A DNA stretch of 64,000 nucleotides from a virus. The notes below the pieces were generated by a model, which saw nothing but the letters and a program-made list of their open reading frames with translations, made no database searches and was not told where the DNA came from. Shown in pieces: positions 42,098 through 50,510 of the stretch (the stretch's first letter is position 1; each line of letters begins with the position of its first letter). A program made the translations under genes and the position numbers. The DNA is taken from positions 1 to 64,000 of the IMG/VR virus record IMGVR_UViG_3300027852_000031; one strand, given 5' to 3'.

Positions 42098-45000
42098 ATG
42101 GCACTACTTGGTACGCCAATTTTATTTAATGACGGAAGATGTTTGCAAGGGAGTATATCTCGACTCTCAGACGACGAATATGTTATAGTTTATTCTGACA
42201 CCGATGCGAATACCAGCAAAGTAGTAGTTTGTGATAGAACATACCTAGATGTTTCGGTCGGATCTGGAAATATATTCATAAATGGGTCAACACCATATTT
42301 AGATGCAGATTCTGTGCCTACTGGTTTTATTTGGCCATCCGGTGATTCCGATCGTATTTATGCATATGGTAAAGATGCCGATGGTGTTGAAACAACTGCT
42401 GGATGGGGTGTTCAGAAGTGCGGAAGTGTAAGTGGCAAAACGGTTGTATGGGGCACACCGAAATATTACATGGATAATGTTCGTCAAGATCGATGCAGTT
42501 TGACTTCCATAAATTCGGGACATATAGGCGTATCGTTTCATTACGAACAGCTTAATCAACTTAGATGTTATTCTGCGGATGTAGATGAAAATAATGATAT
42601 AACAATTAGTGCGGTCAAGGTCGCAGAAGCTGTTGCTGGCGTTTCATCTAATCAATCACAAGTGATAGATTCTGATAATGCTTTAGCTATCGTTAGTTAT
42701 AGACACGAGCAACAAACAGGAGGATTTCCGATAGAATACTCCTGCTATGGTAAAGTTCGTCTAATAGATTATTCAGCATCGCCACCGGCATCGTATTCAA
42801 GTACGGAGTTTTTTACTCCAACCGTAGCAGAGAAATGTCCAAATGGCATGAGAATATGTGTCTTAGATCCACAAACATTTGTTTTAGGTTATAGCCACAC
42901 CGAATCGCCAGAAAGTGGAATTATGGTTGTTGGTTCTATAATAGGAACCGACATTTCGTTTGGAAAACGATACGCCTTCGCACCTGGCAATTGCATACCA
43001 TACATTAGCCAGCAAAGAATAGGTGACAATAGATTTATATTTACATACTCAGATGTGAATGATTCATACAAAGGAAAGTGGGTAGTTGGTGAGGTATCTG
43101 GTACTGAAATATCATACGTACAATCTGGTATTTTTAGTGAGCTACCAATATACAACGACCCATTAGGAAGTGCCCAGTGTACTACCTTAGACAGCAACGT
43201 GGTTGCTATATCATATTGTCAGTCCGGAAGTGCTAGTGGCTATACAGTGCTCCTTGATATAAATGCAGTCGGTGACGATAGTGATCTATACATCGATGGA
43301 TATGGTGGTATTTCTGGCTCTATTTACATGCTAGTTCATACCGGACACACCGACAGCGTCGGTAACAACGATTTATTTATTGATGGCTATGAAAGCCAAA
43401 GTTCATCAACCGATCTGGTAATATACCAACCACACGAACCCACAGACAATAACGCTGAATTATTTGTCGAAGGTAATGGGTCGATAATAGTGGATGCTAT
43501 GTTGTATGTGGGTGGTGTAGATGTCGTTACCACTGATATCCCACTTACTATATATGGACAACAAAGTCATTCACAAAACATAAGTTTATTCATTAACCCA
43601 TATGCGGCTGATAGCGACTATGTCGATTGTTTCGTGTCTGGAAAAGATAACACGAACAATAGTGTACAATTTGTCATACCAGGTAAGACAAACGAATTTA
43701 GCAATACAGATTTGTTAATTAATTCACACTTATCAACCAGTGGATATTTTGATATTTTTGAATATGGTTTTGATGTGTCAAGTGGGTCCGGTGATCTGGT
43801 TTTACCTTTAACACATGGAATATATAATGAGATTGGAGAACTATATGTTGGTGGCTTAGACGTAAACAACAAGAATTTTGATGCATATGTGTATGGCAAA
43901 AAGGTATTTAACAATTCTGTAGATTTAGTAGTACCAATTGTACGGGATGTCTTATCAAGCCAAGTCGATTGTTACGTTTGTGGGGTTGATACGGACAGTG
44001 CATCGGCAGATATGTATCTGTACGGTGACAACACTATTTCGACTTCATTAGATTTATTCATAGATGGGTTTGGTAATATCAGTGATACTGTCGATCTGTT
44101 CGTACAAAGCGAAGACAATACGAATATATATGGTCAAATTACGCTTATTATATATGGGATAAGTCTACTATCGACATCTGGCGATCTGTACATAAAAGGT
44201 TCGCTTACTGAGAGTGCAACTCTTGAGCTATGTATAGCCGGACAAGTTAATAGAACTGATTCTTGTGACTTGTATGTGGGCGGTTATGATACACAATCAG
44301 AATCTACTTATTTATATACAGACGCATTGGCCAGAACATATAACGATACCAATCTATTTACCACAGGATATCGACCAGACTATAATCAACACGACCTAGT
44401 GGTGGGTGGATACAACTTCTGTAGTGGTAGCGTCAATCTTTTCACTTTTGGAGAAAGTCAATATATTAACGTTAATACATGGTTGTATCTACACGGGAAA
44501 AGTGTTTCTTATGAAGAATTGGATTTATACATCAATGGAATTAATTTGGTTACAAATTCAGCCGATTTGTTCATCACTGGATCTGGTACGGGTATGATGT
44601 CAGATAATATGTCGTTATTCATTAATGGATACGAACCAATCGAACCACCATCTTGTCCGATTCTTGATCCAACATCTGCTATTCAGATTAAAGATGAACT
44701 AATAACAACTTACCAAAGGTATATTGACTCGTTGGTTAACCAACTGGGCAAAAATGTATATTTGGAATTTGATCCAATACAGCAAATGTGCCCGAACTGT
44801 GAATATGATACTTTAAGAAAAAGGTCGACTGGAATATACAGGACAGGTGGTCCACGTCCATTCGATAGAGGAAAGAAATGTCCATACTGCAAGGGTCGTG
44901 GATTTATCGAGACACCTGTAAATAAATGCATCAAATGTCTAATCAAATGGAATCCAAAGGATGCAAACAATTTTGGTATTTCAGTCAGCAAAACAAAAGG

Positions 45001-45178
45001 TATCGTTAGACTCAAAACCTACCTAACTGAAGCTGACGATTTATCAAGGGCACGTACAGTGTTGGTAAACCATGATATTAAAAGTCAATTACATTTAAGG
45101 GTTCGACTTTTGAGGGGGCCAATACCTGTTGGATTGCGTGAAGATAGATATTGTATAAGTTTCTGGGAGTTGGTATAA
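42098..45178 (+). CDS. repeat-rich virion protein with C-terminal zinc ribbon
   Basis: 1026 residues. The N-terminal 390 residues share the blade-like units of the upstream protein (GSVSGKTVVWGTP, VGSIIGTDISFGK, GEVSGTEISYVQSG). Residues about 392-850 consist of some 30 tandem 14-15-residue units with the core D-L-F-I-x-G. The last 165 residues are different: a helical start, then CPNCEYD and CPYCKGRGF plus CIKC, a zinc ribbon in a compact domain ending RYCISFWELV, which resembles head-closure or neck proteins of other large phages. The fusion of a fibre-like repeat arm to a neck-like domain is unusual. Confidence 0.6.
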   Translation: MALLGTPILFNDGRCLQGSISRLSDDEYVIVYSDTDANTSKVVVCDRTYLDVSVGSGNIFINGSTPYLDADSVPTGFIWPSGDSDRIYAYGKDADGVETTAGWGVQKCGSVSGKTVVWGTPKYYMDNVRQDRCSLTSINSGHIGVSFHYEQLNQLRCYSADVDENNDITISAVKVAEAVAGVSSNQSQVIDSDNALAIVSYRHEQQTGGFPIEYSCYGKVRLIDYSASPPASYSSTEFFTPTVAEKCPNGMRICVLDPQTFVLGYSHTESPESGIMVVGSIIGTDISFGKRYAFAPGNCIPYISQQRIGDNRFIFTYSDVNDSYKGKWVVGEVSGTEISYVQSGIFSELPIYNDPLGSAQCTTLDSNVVAISYCQSGSASGYTVLLDINAVGDDSDLYIDGYGGISGSIYMLVHTGHTDSVGNNDLFIDGYESQSSSTDLVIYQPHEPTDNNAELFVEGNGSIIVDAMLYVGGVDVVTTDIPLTIYGQQSHSQNISLFINPYAADSDYVDCFVSGKDNTNNSVQFVIPGKTNEFSNTDLLINSHLSTSGYFDIFEYGFDVSSGSGDLVLPLTHGIYNEIGELYVGGLDVNNKNFDAYVYGKKVFNNSVDLVVPIVRDVLSSQVDCYVCGVDTDSASADMYLYGDNTISTSLDLFIDGFGNISDTVDLFVQSEDNTNIYGQITLIIYGISLLSTSGDLYIKGSLTESATLELCIAGQVNRTDSCDLYVGGYDTQSESTYLYTDALARTYNDTNLFTTGYRPDYNQHDLVVGGYNFCSGSVNLFTFGESQYINVNTWLYLHGKSVSYEELDLYINGINLVTNSADLFITGSGTGMMSDNMSLFINGYEPIEPPSCPILDPTSAIQIKDELITTYQRYIDSLVNQLGKNVYLEFDPIQQMCPNCEYDTLRKRSTGIYRTGGPRPFDRGKKCPYCKGRGFIETPVNKCIKCLIKWNPKDANNFGISVSKTKGIVRLKTYLTEADDLSRARTVLVNHDIKSQLHLRVRLLRGPIPVGLREDRYCISFWELV
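43270..44640 (+). repeat. about 30 tandem 14-15-residue protein repeats
   Basis: Encoded units follow xxDLFIxGxxxxxx, for example SLDLFIDGFGNISD, SGDLYIKGSLTESA, SCDLYVGGYDTQSE, ELDLYINGINLVTN. Alternating hydrophobic residues and a conserved glycine suggest one strand plus a turn per unit, as in beta solenoids. Units are diverged at DNA level, so the array is old. Related units occur near the end of the upstream protein. Confidence 0.75.
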
Positions 45179-45879
45179 TGCCCAAAATACGTGTAAAATT
45201 AGAATTATCCGCAAAGTCAAAAACACAATTGGTCCAAGGTATTAAGCGCGATGGATCAAAAGCAATGGCATCACGAGTATTGACAGCAGCATCTGTTATA
45301 AGTAAAGAAATAGGTGCCATGTTAGTAGGAGTTTTTAATAATACAGAAGTAGCAAGATCTTTGCGAGGAACTGGTTCGGAAGATTTGCAGTCTCATTTTG
45401 GGTTGGATGACAACACGGCAAATACGATGGTAGACGGGATGGCTGAGTTGATTAGATCATCTGTTAAAATTTCAACGAAAACTACTGGTGGGTCAGAAGT
45501 CGCAATACGTGTTCAAGCTATAGAGGATAGTTGGGGTGATTATCTTTCGTTACCAGGAGCGGAGTATATTTCGCAACCATCGGATATAACAATTCCTGTC
45601 ATGCGATGGCTTCTCGTTGACCCTACCATAGATATAGGTCAGGCTGCGTATGATATTGTTTTCCAGGGAGATGATAATAATCTAGATGTTACAATACAAA
45701 AAGTATCGCGTAGTGGACGTGCGATTATGGTGTCATTAGAAAAGCTTGGTGGTGGTGGTGGTTATGTACTACCATCGATTATTTCTGGTAAAGCTGGTAA
45801 GAATTTCATAGAATATACACTGGGACAGCAGGAGGTAGCAATTAAGGCTGCTGAAATACTAGTCAAACGTATCAGATAG
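45178..45879 (+). CDS. putative neck / tail completion protein
   Basis: 233 residues. The ATG at 45178 overlaps the upstream TAA by one base. An N-terminal basic helix (KIRVKLELSAKSKTQLVQG), long helices, then VMRWLLVDPTIDIGQAAYDI and SRSGRAIMVSL near the C-terminus, before a flexible GGGGG. This arrangement is similar to tail-completion proteins of the HK97 gp10 type. The assignment leans on position. Confidence 0.45.
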   Translation: MPKIRVKLELSAKSKTQLVQGIKRDGSKAMASRVLTAASVISKEIGAMLVGVFNNTEVARSLRGTGSEDLQSHFGLDDNTANTMVDGMAELIRSSVKISTKTTGGSEVAIRVQAIEDSWGDYLSLPGAEYISQPSDITIPVMRWLLVDPTIDIGQAAYDIVFQGDDNNLDVTIQKVSRSGRAIMVSLEKLGGGGGYVLPSIISGKAGKNFIEYTLGQQEVAIKAAEILVKRIR

Positions 45880-45890
45880 AAGGAAATACA

Positions 45891-46826
45891 ATGTGTGCAT
45901 TAAATTTCAAGGGTGTTAACAATGGCGGATTCGGTGGTTATGAACTAACCGATCAATTACTGTACAACTTAAAATGGTTTCTAGATTCGGGTTTTGCAAG
46001 TAATGGTGCATACAATATTTACGAATATGACTCAGATAGTTGGTATAGCGATGATGAATCGAAATTACAGTTGGCGCAAGACGAAAGATATGAGGACGGG
46101 AAGGTATGGGAGGGTGCTGGTCGTGAATGGGTTTGGGAGAGTGGCATATCTCTCGGTAGTGGTACGGCAGATCCTTTTAGGGTGTCTGGGGTTTATATTG
46201 ATGGCACATTTTACCCAAACAGTGATACCGGCATTAATAGGCATCATGTTGATTATTTAAATGGTCGCATAATATTCGATGAGCCCAAAAGTTCAGAAGA
46301 CGATATTCGCGCTGAATATGCCAGACGATCTATACACGTAGGGTTTGCAGATAGTAACGATTTCGGGTTGCTGATGAGATATGCGCTAGAAGATTTTTTG
46401 ACCGAAGTTTTACCGTCTAGCACAGCTGTCCGGGAACACCAATTATGGCTTCCTAGTGTTTTTATTGAGGTTGGGAATGGAAAGCAAAGGGGTTTACAGC
46501 TTGGTGGTGGACAAATAAAAACAAGATATATCACTTTTCATATTTTCGCCGACAACCCAAATGATAGAAATTTGATTATGGATTGGATAGATTATCAAAG
46601 TCGTACTGTATTTTGGATGGCAGATCTTAATCAGATTACTTTTCCATTCGATCAATATGGTGACATTGTTGATGGAGTTACGAATTGGCGACAAATGACT
46701 ATTGATAATCCATGGAAAAAATTGAGATCTACTAATAGCGTGTCTTCTACGATTAATTCTTTGAATTCTAAATTATTTAGAGCCAGAGTCGTCTGGGAAA
46801 TAGAAATTGATTTTGGAAATATTTAG
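45891..46826 (+). CDS. putative neck / tail terminator protein
   Basis: 311 residues, unrecognised at motif level. Tryptophan-rich N-terminal half (REWVWESGISLG) and beta-rich C-terminal half (TRYITFHIFADNPNDRNLIM, RVVWEIEIDF). The place between the neck candidate and the tail tube suggests a tail terminator or completion role. Confidence 0.45.
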   Translation: MCALNFKGVNNGGFGGYELTDQLLYNLKWFLDSGFASNGAYNIYEYDSDSWYSDDESKLQLAQDERYEDGKVWEGAGREWVWESGISLGSGTADPFRVSGVYIDGTFYPNSDTGINRHHVDYLNGRIIFDEPKSSEDDIRAEYARRSIHVGFADSNDFGLLMRYALEDFLTEVLPSSTAVREHQLWLPSVFIEVGNGKQRGLQLGGGQIKTRYITFHIFADNPNDRNLIMDWIDYQSRTVFWMADLNQITFPFDQYGDIVDGVTNWRQMTIDNPWKKLRSTNSVSSTINSLNSKLFRARVVWEIEIDFGNI

Positions 46827-46846
46827 CTTGCATTGCGTAAAATAGT

Positions 46847-46856
46847 TGTGTATAAT
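46847..46856 (+). promoter_or_regulatory. TGTGTATAAT promoter element
   Basis: TTGTGTATAAT with TATAAT at 46851-46856, 25 bases after the upstream stop. It would transcribe the endonuclease remnant and tail tube. Confidence 0.55.
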
Positions 46857-47263
46857 TTAGTATTTATTCTAACAGAATAGTTGAACGACTTGCTGAATAC
46901 GGGATTGTTCAACGGAAAAGCAAAATTGCTGTTGTGCCAGAATGTTTGAAATATGACAGGCATTTTTGGAGGGGTATGATCGATGGGGATGGATGGGTTG
47001 GTAATCAAATGTCGGGTATATGTGGGACGCAAGATATAGTTCTTGGTTTTATGAATTTCATATCGAATAAAGCGTGGTATGTCGATGGGATGAACAATGT
47101 GCAATTAATTCAGGATAAGCGCGGTTGTTCGGAAATAAGATATCAGGGGCAATATGTGAGACAACTGTTGCAGTTGTTATATTCTAATTGTCTGGTAAGC
47201 TTAGATAGAAAACACGCTGTCTCAATGGTGTATAAACATACTGGACAGAGTTCGGATAGTTGA
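46856..47263 (+). pseudogene. 5'-truncated LAGLIDADG homing endonuclease
   Basis: The open frame runs from 46856 without a usable start: no ATG/GTG/TTG until GTG 46934, which has no ribosome binding site. It encodes IVERLAEYGIVQRKSKIAVV, then HFWRGMIDGDGWVGNQMSG, the second dodecapeptide of a DGDG-type homing endonuclease, and a normal C-terminal end (LLQLLYSNCLVSLDRKHA). The first half of the enzyme is missing and a promoter sits exactly at the break. It is probably a dead homing endonuclease. Confidence 0.7.
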
Positions 47264-47283
47264 ACTTATTGAAAGGAGATTGA

Positions 47284-48414
47284 TTGGCTATGAGTAATAA
47301 CTCGCGTATTTTCTACGCCATACAGGCACTTGGGTTCGCAGAGCACGATGTTACATGCGACACCAGCGGCTGTGCGGCTCAGTTTGGTGTTTTGGGTTCT
47401 GGGTCACACCCTTCTGGATTCAGAACAGCGCATGGTGTTCAAAGTGTCGGAATTAATACCACGTTCAATTTGGAACAGGTATTCGAGCTTGGTCAATTAG
47501 AGTTATACGAGAACATTGAAGGTATTCCCGACATTGAGCTTACGTCGCAGAAAGTGCTGGATGGATATCCTCTTTTATATCATCTAGCGACACCAAGTGC
47601 TACTTCTGCAACTTTGGTTGGTAGATCTAACGAACGATGCTTCGCGGCACTTAACATCTATTCAGACACATTCGATAATGCATCGGGAACACCACTTCGA
47701 TCTGTTGGTATGTCCGGTATGTATGTGTCCACCCTTACGTATACAATGAATGTTGAAGGTAACTCCACGGAGGATATAACATTGGTTGGCAACAACAAGG
47801 AATGGGTTGCAAGTGGTTTGACACACTTTGTTCCAACTGTTTTCGATGGCTCAGATGAGCCCTTGTCGTTGGCATCATCCGGAGGCGTTGCCCGCAGAGA
47901 GAATATCCTTATGGGATCTGGATGTTCCATGGGATCGGACGGAACCATAACCGGAGTTAGTGGTAGTATCTGGCCGGTAGAAATAGATGGTATTGACGCT
48001 AACGGTCATAACCTTGTCGACGGAGACGCATACGCCGCTCACCTTCAGACTGTCACGATATCGGTAGATCTTGGTCGTGAGGAACTGTTCGAGCTTGGTC
48101 GTCGCGGACCATATCATAGGTTTGTATCTTTCCCAATTGAGGTAACGTGCGGTATTGAGACTACGACATCGGAGGGTGACCTTATTGATGCCCTAGCCGA
48201 CCCCGTTGGTGGGACTAACCTAACTGACCAAAAAATCTTCGTATGGGTTGAGGAAGGAACAAGAATAAACCTTGGGGCAAAGAATAAGCTTGCGTCCGTT
48301 ACCTACGGCGGTGGAGATGCTGGGGGTGGAAACGCCGCAGTAACGTACAACTATTCGAATTTCAATTCCTTAAAGGCGACTCACGTAGAAGATCCGGCAG
48401 GTCTTGCTACTTAA
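47284..48414 (+). CDS. putative tail tube protein
   Basis: 376 residues if started at TTG 47284 (AAGGAG 5 bases upstream); ATG 47290 is two codons later. Composition is typical of a major structural protein: glycine, serine and threonine-rich beta sequence (HGVQSVGINTTFNLEQVFELG; MSGMYVSTLTYTMNVEGNS) and few cysteines. Codon use shifts to GC-ending codons as in the capsid gene, indicating high expression, and a strong terminator follows. Position before the tape measure region supports tail tube, but no sheath gene was found. Confidence 0.6.
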   Translation: MAMSNNSRIFYAIQALGFAEHDVTCDTSGCAAQFGVLGSGSHPSGFRTAHGVQSVGINTTFNLEQVFELGQLELYENIEGIPDIELTSQKVLDGYPLLYHLATPSATSATLVGRSNERCFAALNIYSDTFDNASGTPLRSVGMSGMYVSTLTYTMNVEGNSTEDITLVGNNKEWVASGLTHFVPTVFDGSDEPLSLASSGGVARRENILMGSGCSMGSDGTITGVSGSIWPVEIDGIDANGHNLVDGDAYAAHLQTVTISVDLGREELFELGRRGPYHRFVSFPIEVTCGIETTTSEGDLIDALADPVGGTNLTDQKIFVWVEEGTRINLGAKNKLASVTYGGGDAGGGNAAVTYNYSNFNSLKATHVEDPAGLAT

Positions 48415-48439
48415 TATTGATTAATGTAAAAATCTATGG

Positions 48440-48474
48440 ATCGGGATGGTTTTCGGACCATCCCGATTTTTTAT
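48440..48474 (+). terminator. rho-independent terminator after tail tube
   Basis: Stem ATCGGGATGGT/ACCATCCCGAT (11 bp) with loop TTTCGG, followed by TTTTTTATT. It is the strongest terminator in the window. Confidence 0.95.
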
Positions 48475-48503
48475 TCTATCGAAACAACTATACTGGTTAA
48501 TAG

Positions 48504-48509
48504 TATAAT
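48504..48509 (+). promoter_or_regulatory. promoter-like TATAAT
   Basis: TAATAGTATAAT, 18 bases before the HNH gene at 48527 and right after the terminator, the same arrangement as at 36043. Confidence 0.4.
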
Positions 48510-48526
48510 AAGCTGGAGGCAATAAT

Positions 48527-49315
48527 ATGGCAACAGATCCTGAAACATTGAAATATCGTAGTGAGCACAACTTGTGTCACAGAGACGGACGACCAAATGT
48601 TCCTGGTCGGAAATTATGCGAACACTGTCTGACTAACTCTAATGCTAGGTCAAGAAAATACAAACAGCGAAAGATGGATGCTAATTTATGTATAAATTGT
48701 GGAGCAAAAACACCCGAGTTGGGATCTAGATTATGTGAGGAATGTTGTGCAAAGCAGTCGGTTAATTGTCACAATGCATATATTAAGCGATACGCAAATA
48801 GAAAATCTACCAAGACTTGTGTTGACTGCGGCAATGCTGCTGAAGACCAGAAGACCATGTGCTCAATATGCTTAACCAAAAGGAGTATGAGGCAAGCAAA
48901 TTATAAAAACCAGCGAGAATTGCTTGGATTATGTACTCAATGTGGGCACAATAGACCAAAAGGAAAAGGGAAGAGATGTTCAGAGTGTATCGAAAAACGT
49001 AATAAATGGTATCAGGGTTCAACAACTCAACAAAAAGACAAGGCTCGCCGAGATAGCCACAGAATGGTCGTGTTAGAACACTATGGCGGGGTATGTATTT
49101 GTTGTGGCGAATCAGAGCAGTGTTTTCTGGCGATAGATCATATAGAAGACGGAACAGGTAATGCTCACCGAAAAGAGATTAACAAATGGGGATCTGGTTT
49201 TAATAAATGGCTAGTAGACAACAATTTCCCAGATGGTTTCCGGGTATTGTGTCACAACTGTAATCATGGTAGACATCTGAACGGGGGAATCTGCCCACAT
49301 GAAGAACGAAAATAA
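48527..49315 (+). CDS. HNH endonuclease with three zinc ribbons
   Basis: 262 residues, GGAGG upstream. Four cysteine-pair modules (CEHC; CINCGAKTPELG...CEECC; CVDCGNAAED...CSIC; CTQCGHNRPKGKGKRCSEC) precede an HNH core: GVCICCGESEQCFLAIDHIE, then FRVLCHNCNHGRH and the final GICPHEER. This is a known phage HNH class that binds DNA through zinc ribbons. It is inserted just after the tail-tube terminator. Confidence 0.85.
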   Translation: MATDPETLKYRSEHNLCHRDGRPNVPGRKLCEHCLTNSNARSRKYKQRKMDANLCINCGAKTPELGSRLCEECCAKQSVNCHNAYIKRYANRKSTKTCVDCGNAAEDQKTMCSICLTKRSMRQANYKNQRELLGLCTQCGHNRPKGKGKRCSECIEKRNKWYQGSTTQQKDKARRDSHRMVVLEHYGGVCICCGESEQCFLAIDHIEDGTGNAHRKEINKWGSGFNKWLVDNNFPDGFRVLCHNCNHGRHLNGGICPHEERK

Positions 49316-49535
49316 CACAACGGCTTTCGAAGATAATGAGATTGTTGTTACATATCAAGATACACCAGAATTAAGACAACGTGTTTTTGAAAAGGTGTTG
49401 GATTGGTTCAAATACAAACAATTTTTTAGCGGCGAATCAGTTATGCAGTGTGATCCCAGATTTGAATCTGGTCATGATTTACTCTGTGATATAGTCGACG
49501 ATATTTTCCAATTTGATGTTCAGAATAAAGAATAA
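49299..49535 (+). CDS. small acidic hypothetical protein
   Basis: 78 residues overlapping the HNH stop by 17 bases, with GGGGGAA upstream. Acidic with a C-terminal helix (DLLCDIVDDIFQFD). Unrecognised. Confidence 0.5.
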   Translation: MKNENNTTAFEDNEIVVTYQDTPELRQRVFEKVLDWFKYKQFFSGESVMQCDPRFESGHDLLCDIVDDIFQFDVQNKE

Positions 49536-49560
49536 TTATTTGAAACAAAATGGATGAATG

Positions 49561-49570
49561 TGTGTATAAT
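49561..49570 (+). promoter_or_regulatory. TGTGTATAAT promoter element, small RNA
   Basis: Exact TGTGTATAAT, about 7 bases before a GC-rich stretch that ends in a terminator at 49674. No gene with a ribosome binding site lies between them. Confidence 0.6.
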
Positions 49571-49576
49571 ATAAAT

Positions 49577-49675
49577 GGACGGTGTGGTGAGCAGGCGTCA
49601 AAGTCAAGTCACGTCATCCTTGCGCGTCGTTCGCTACCTTAGTGACCGGGGGTCTATTCGACCCCCGCTTTTTTG
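49577..49675 (+). ncRNA. putative phage small RNA
   Basis: About 100 bases between an exact promoter element and a terminator, markedly more GC-rich (near 57%) than the surrounding AT-rich DNA. Short pairing such as GGT/ACC and AGC/GCT brackets a larger loop. A 36-codon frame starting ATGGACGGTG reads through the terminator and has no ribosome binding site, so non-coding RNA is more likely. Confidence 0.5.
49647..49674 (+). terminator. rho-independent terminator of small RNA
   Basis: Stem CGGGGGTC/GACCCCCG with loop TATTC, followed by CTTTTTTG. Confidence 0.9.
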
Positions 49676-49718
49676 TTCACGATGAACAGATGTAAAGTAT
49701 TTAATCTGGAGTATTTAT

Positions 49719-50027
49719 GTGCGATGGTATGTATTGTTACCATTGGTTGTTTTGGTCATATCATTGGGGGATCTTTATGCCACCTTATATTGTAATAAAC
49801 ATTTCGTAAAATTCGAAGAAGCAAACCCGATAGCTAAATATGTCTGGGATCGCCACGGCGATTCCGGAATAGTTGTTTTTAAGGTTGCCATCACTTTGGT
49901 GTCGTGCGCTTGTATGTGGTGGGTGCTTAGGTATAAGAACAAACGGTGGATGATTGCTATATGCATATTTATTCAGATATCTTGCCTACTCCTTGTCGGA
50001 TGGTGGATTTTGTGGTTTTTAAGTTGA
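49719..50027 (+). CDS. membrane protein, DUF5658-like
   Basis: 102 residues from GTG 49719 (GGAG 9 bases upstream). Three hydrophobic helices: N-terminal (YVLLPLVVLVISLGDLYATL), middle (VVFKVAITLVSCACMWWVL) and C-terminal (AICIFIQISCLLLVGWWILW). The D-x-x-A-T and E-E-A-N-P-I-A motif between them is typical of small DUF5658 membrane proteins of unknown function. It ends in TGA. Confidence 0.6.
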   Translation: MRWYVLLPLVVLVISLGDLYATLYCNKHFVKFEEANPIAKYVWDRHGDSGIVVFKVAITLVSCACMWWVLRYKNKRWMIAICIFIQISCLLLVGWWILWFLS

Positions 50028-50047
50028 ACAACGGGTGGTCATGATTG

Positions 50048-50053
50048 TATAAT
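50048..50053 (+). promoter_or_regulatory. promoter-like TATAAT
   Basis: GATTGTATAATAAG after the membrane protein gene, 50 bases before the next gene. Confidence 0.35.
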
Positions 50054-50102
50054 AAGATTGACAGCAGATAAGATGTTGTTACTATTTTAAGCGAGGGAAA
50101 AG

Positions 50103-50309
50103 GTGGCTATTTTACATATACCGAAACCAGGAGATAAAATTGTAATTACTGATCCGTATTTGGCGTCAAAATATACGTGAGCACAAGTGGTGATCGAACG
50201 TCCACTTTGCGGCAAATTTTTTGGACCCTATGGTTTCGATATAATATGGATAAAACCAGAACTTCATGTGTATATATGGTTAACTCCAGAAAAATATAGG
50301 ATTATATAA
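50103..50309 (+). pseudogene. small gene interrupted by an in-frame TGA
   Basis: From GTG 50103 (GAGGG upstream) the frame encodes MAILHIPKPGDKIVITDPYL then a TGA at 50178-50180, then AQVVIERPLCGKFFGPYGF and more to a TAA at 50307, where the next ATG overlaps. Both halves are protein-like and in the same frame, giving a 68-codon gene whose 26th codon is TGA. Either it is recently broken, mis-sequenced (TGG is one change away), or TGA is read through. Confidence 0.55.
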
Positions 50310-50473
50310 TGATTAAATATCTGACAAATGGTAAAGTCCTTGTTGTTGTCAATAGCAATATAGATATTCCTGGAAAAGAAGGTCTACTTAACTATGCACT
50401 TGCTGATTTCGTGATAACAAATGATGGTGTTATAATCAAAAGTAGATATACTGAGCGTACACCTAACGTATAA
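50309..50473 (+). CDS. 54-residue hypothetical protein
   Basis: MIKYLTNGKVLVVVNSN...; ATG overlaps the TAA of the previous gene by one base. Beta-rich and compact (GKVLVVVNSNIDIPGKEGLL, DFVITNDGVIIKS). Unrecognised. Confidence 0.5.
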   Translation: MIKYLTNGKVLVVVNSNIDIPGKEGLLNYALADFVITNDGVIIKSRYTERTPNV

Positions 50474-50510
50474 TGTAATTTGTGAATATCTTTATTGTTG
50501 TGTCATAAAT

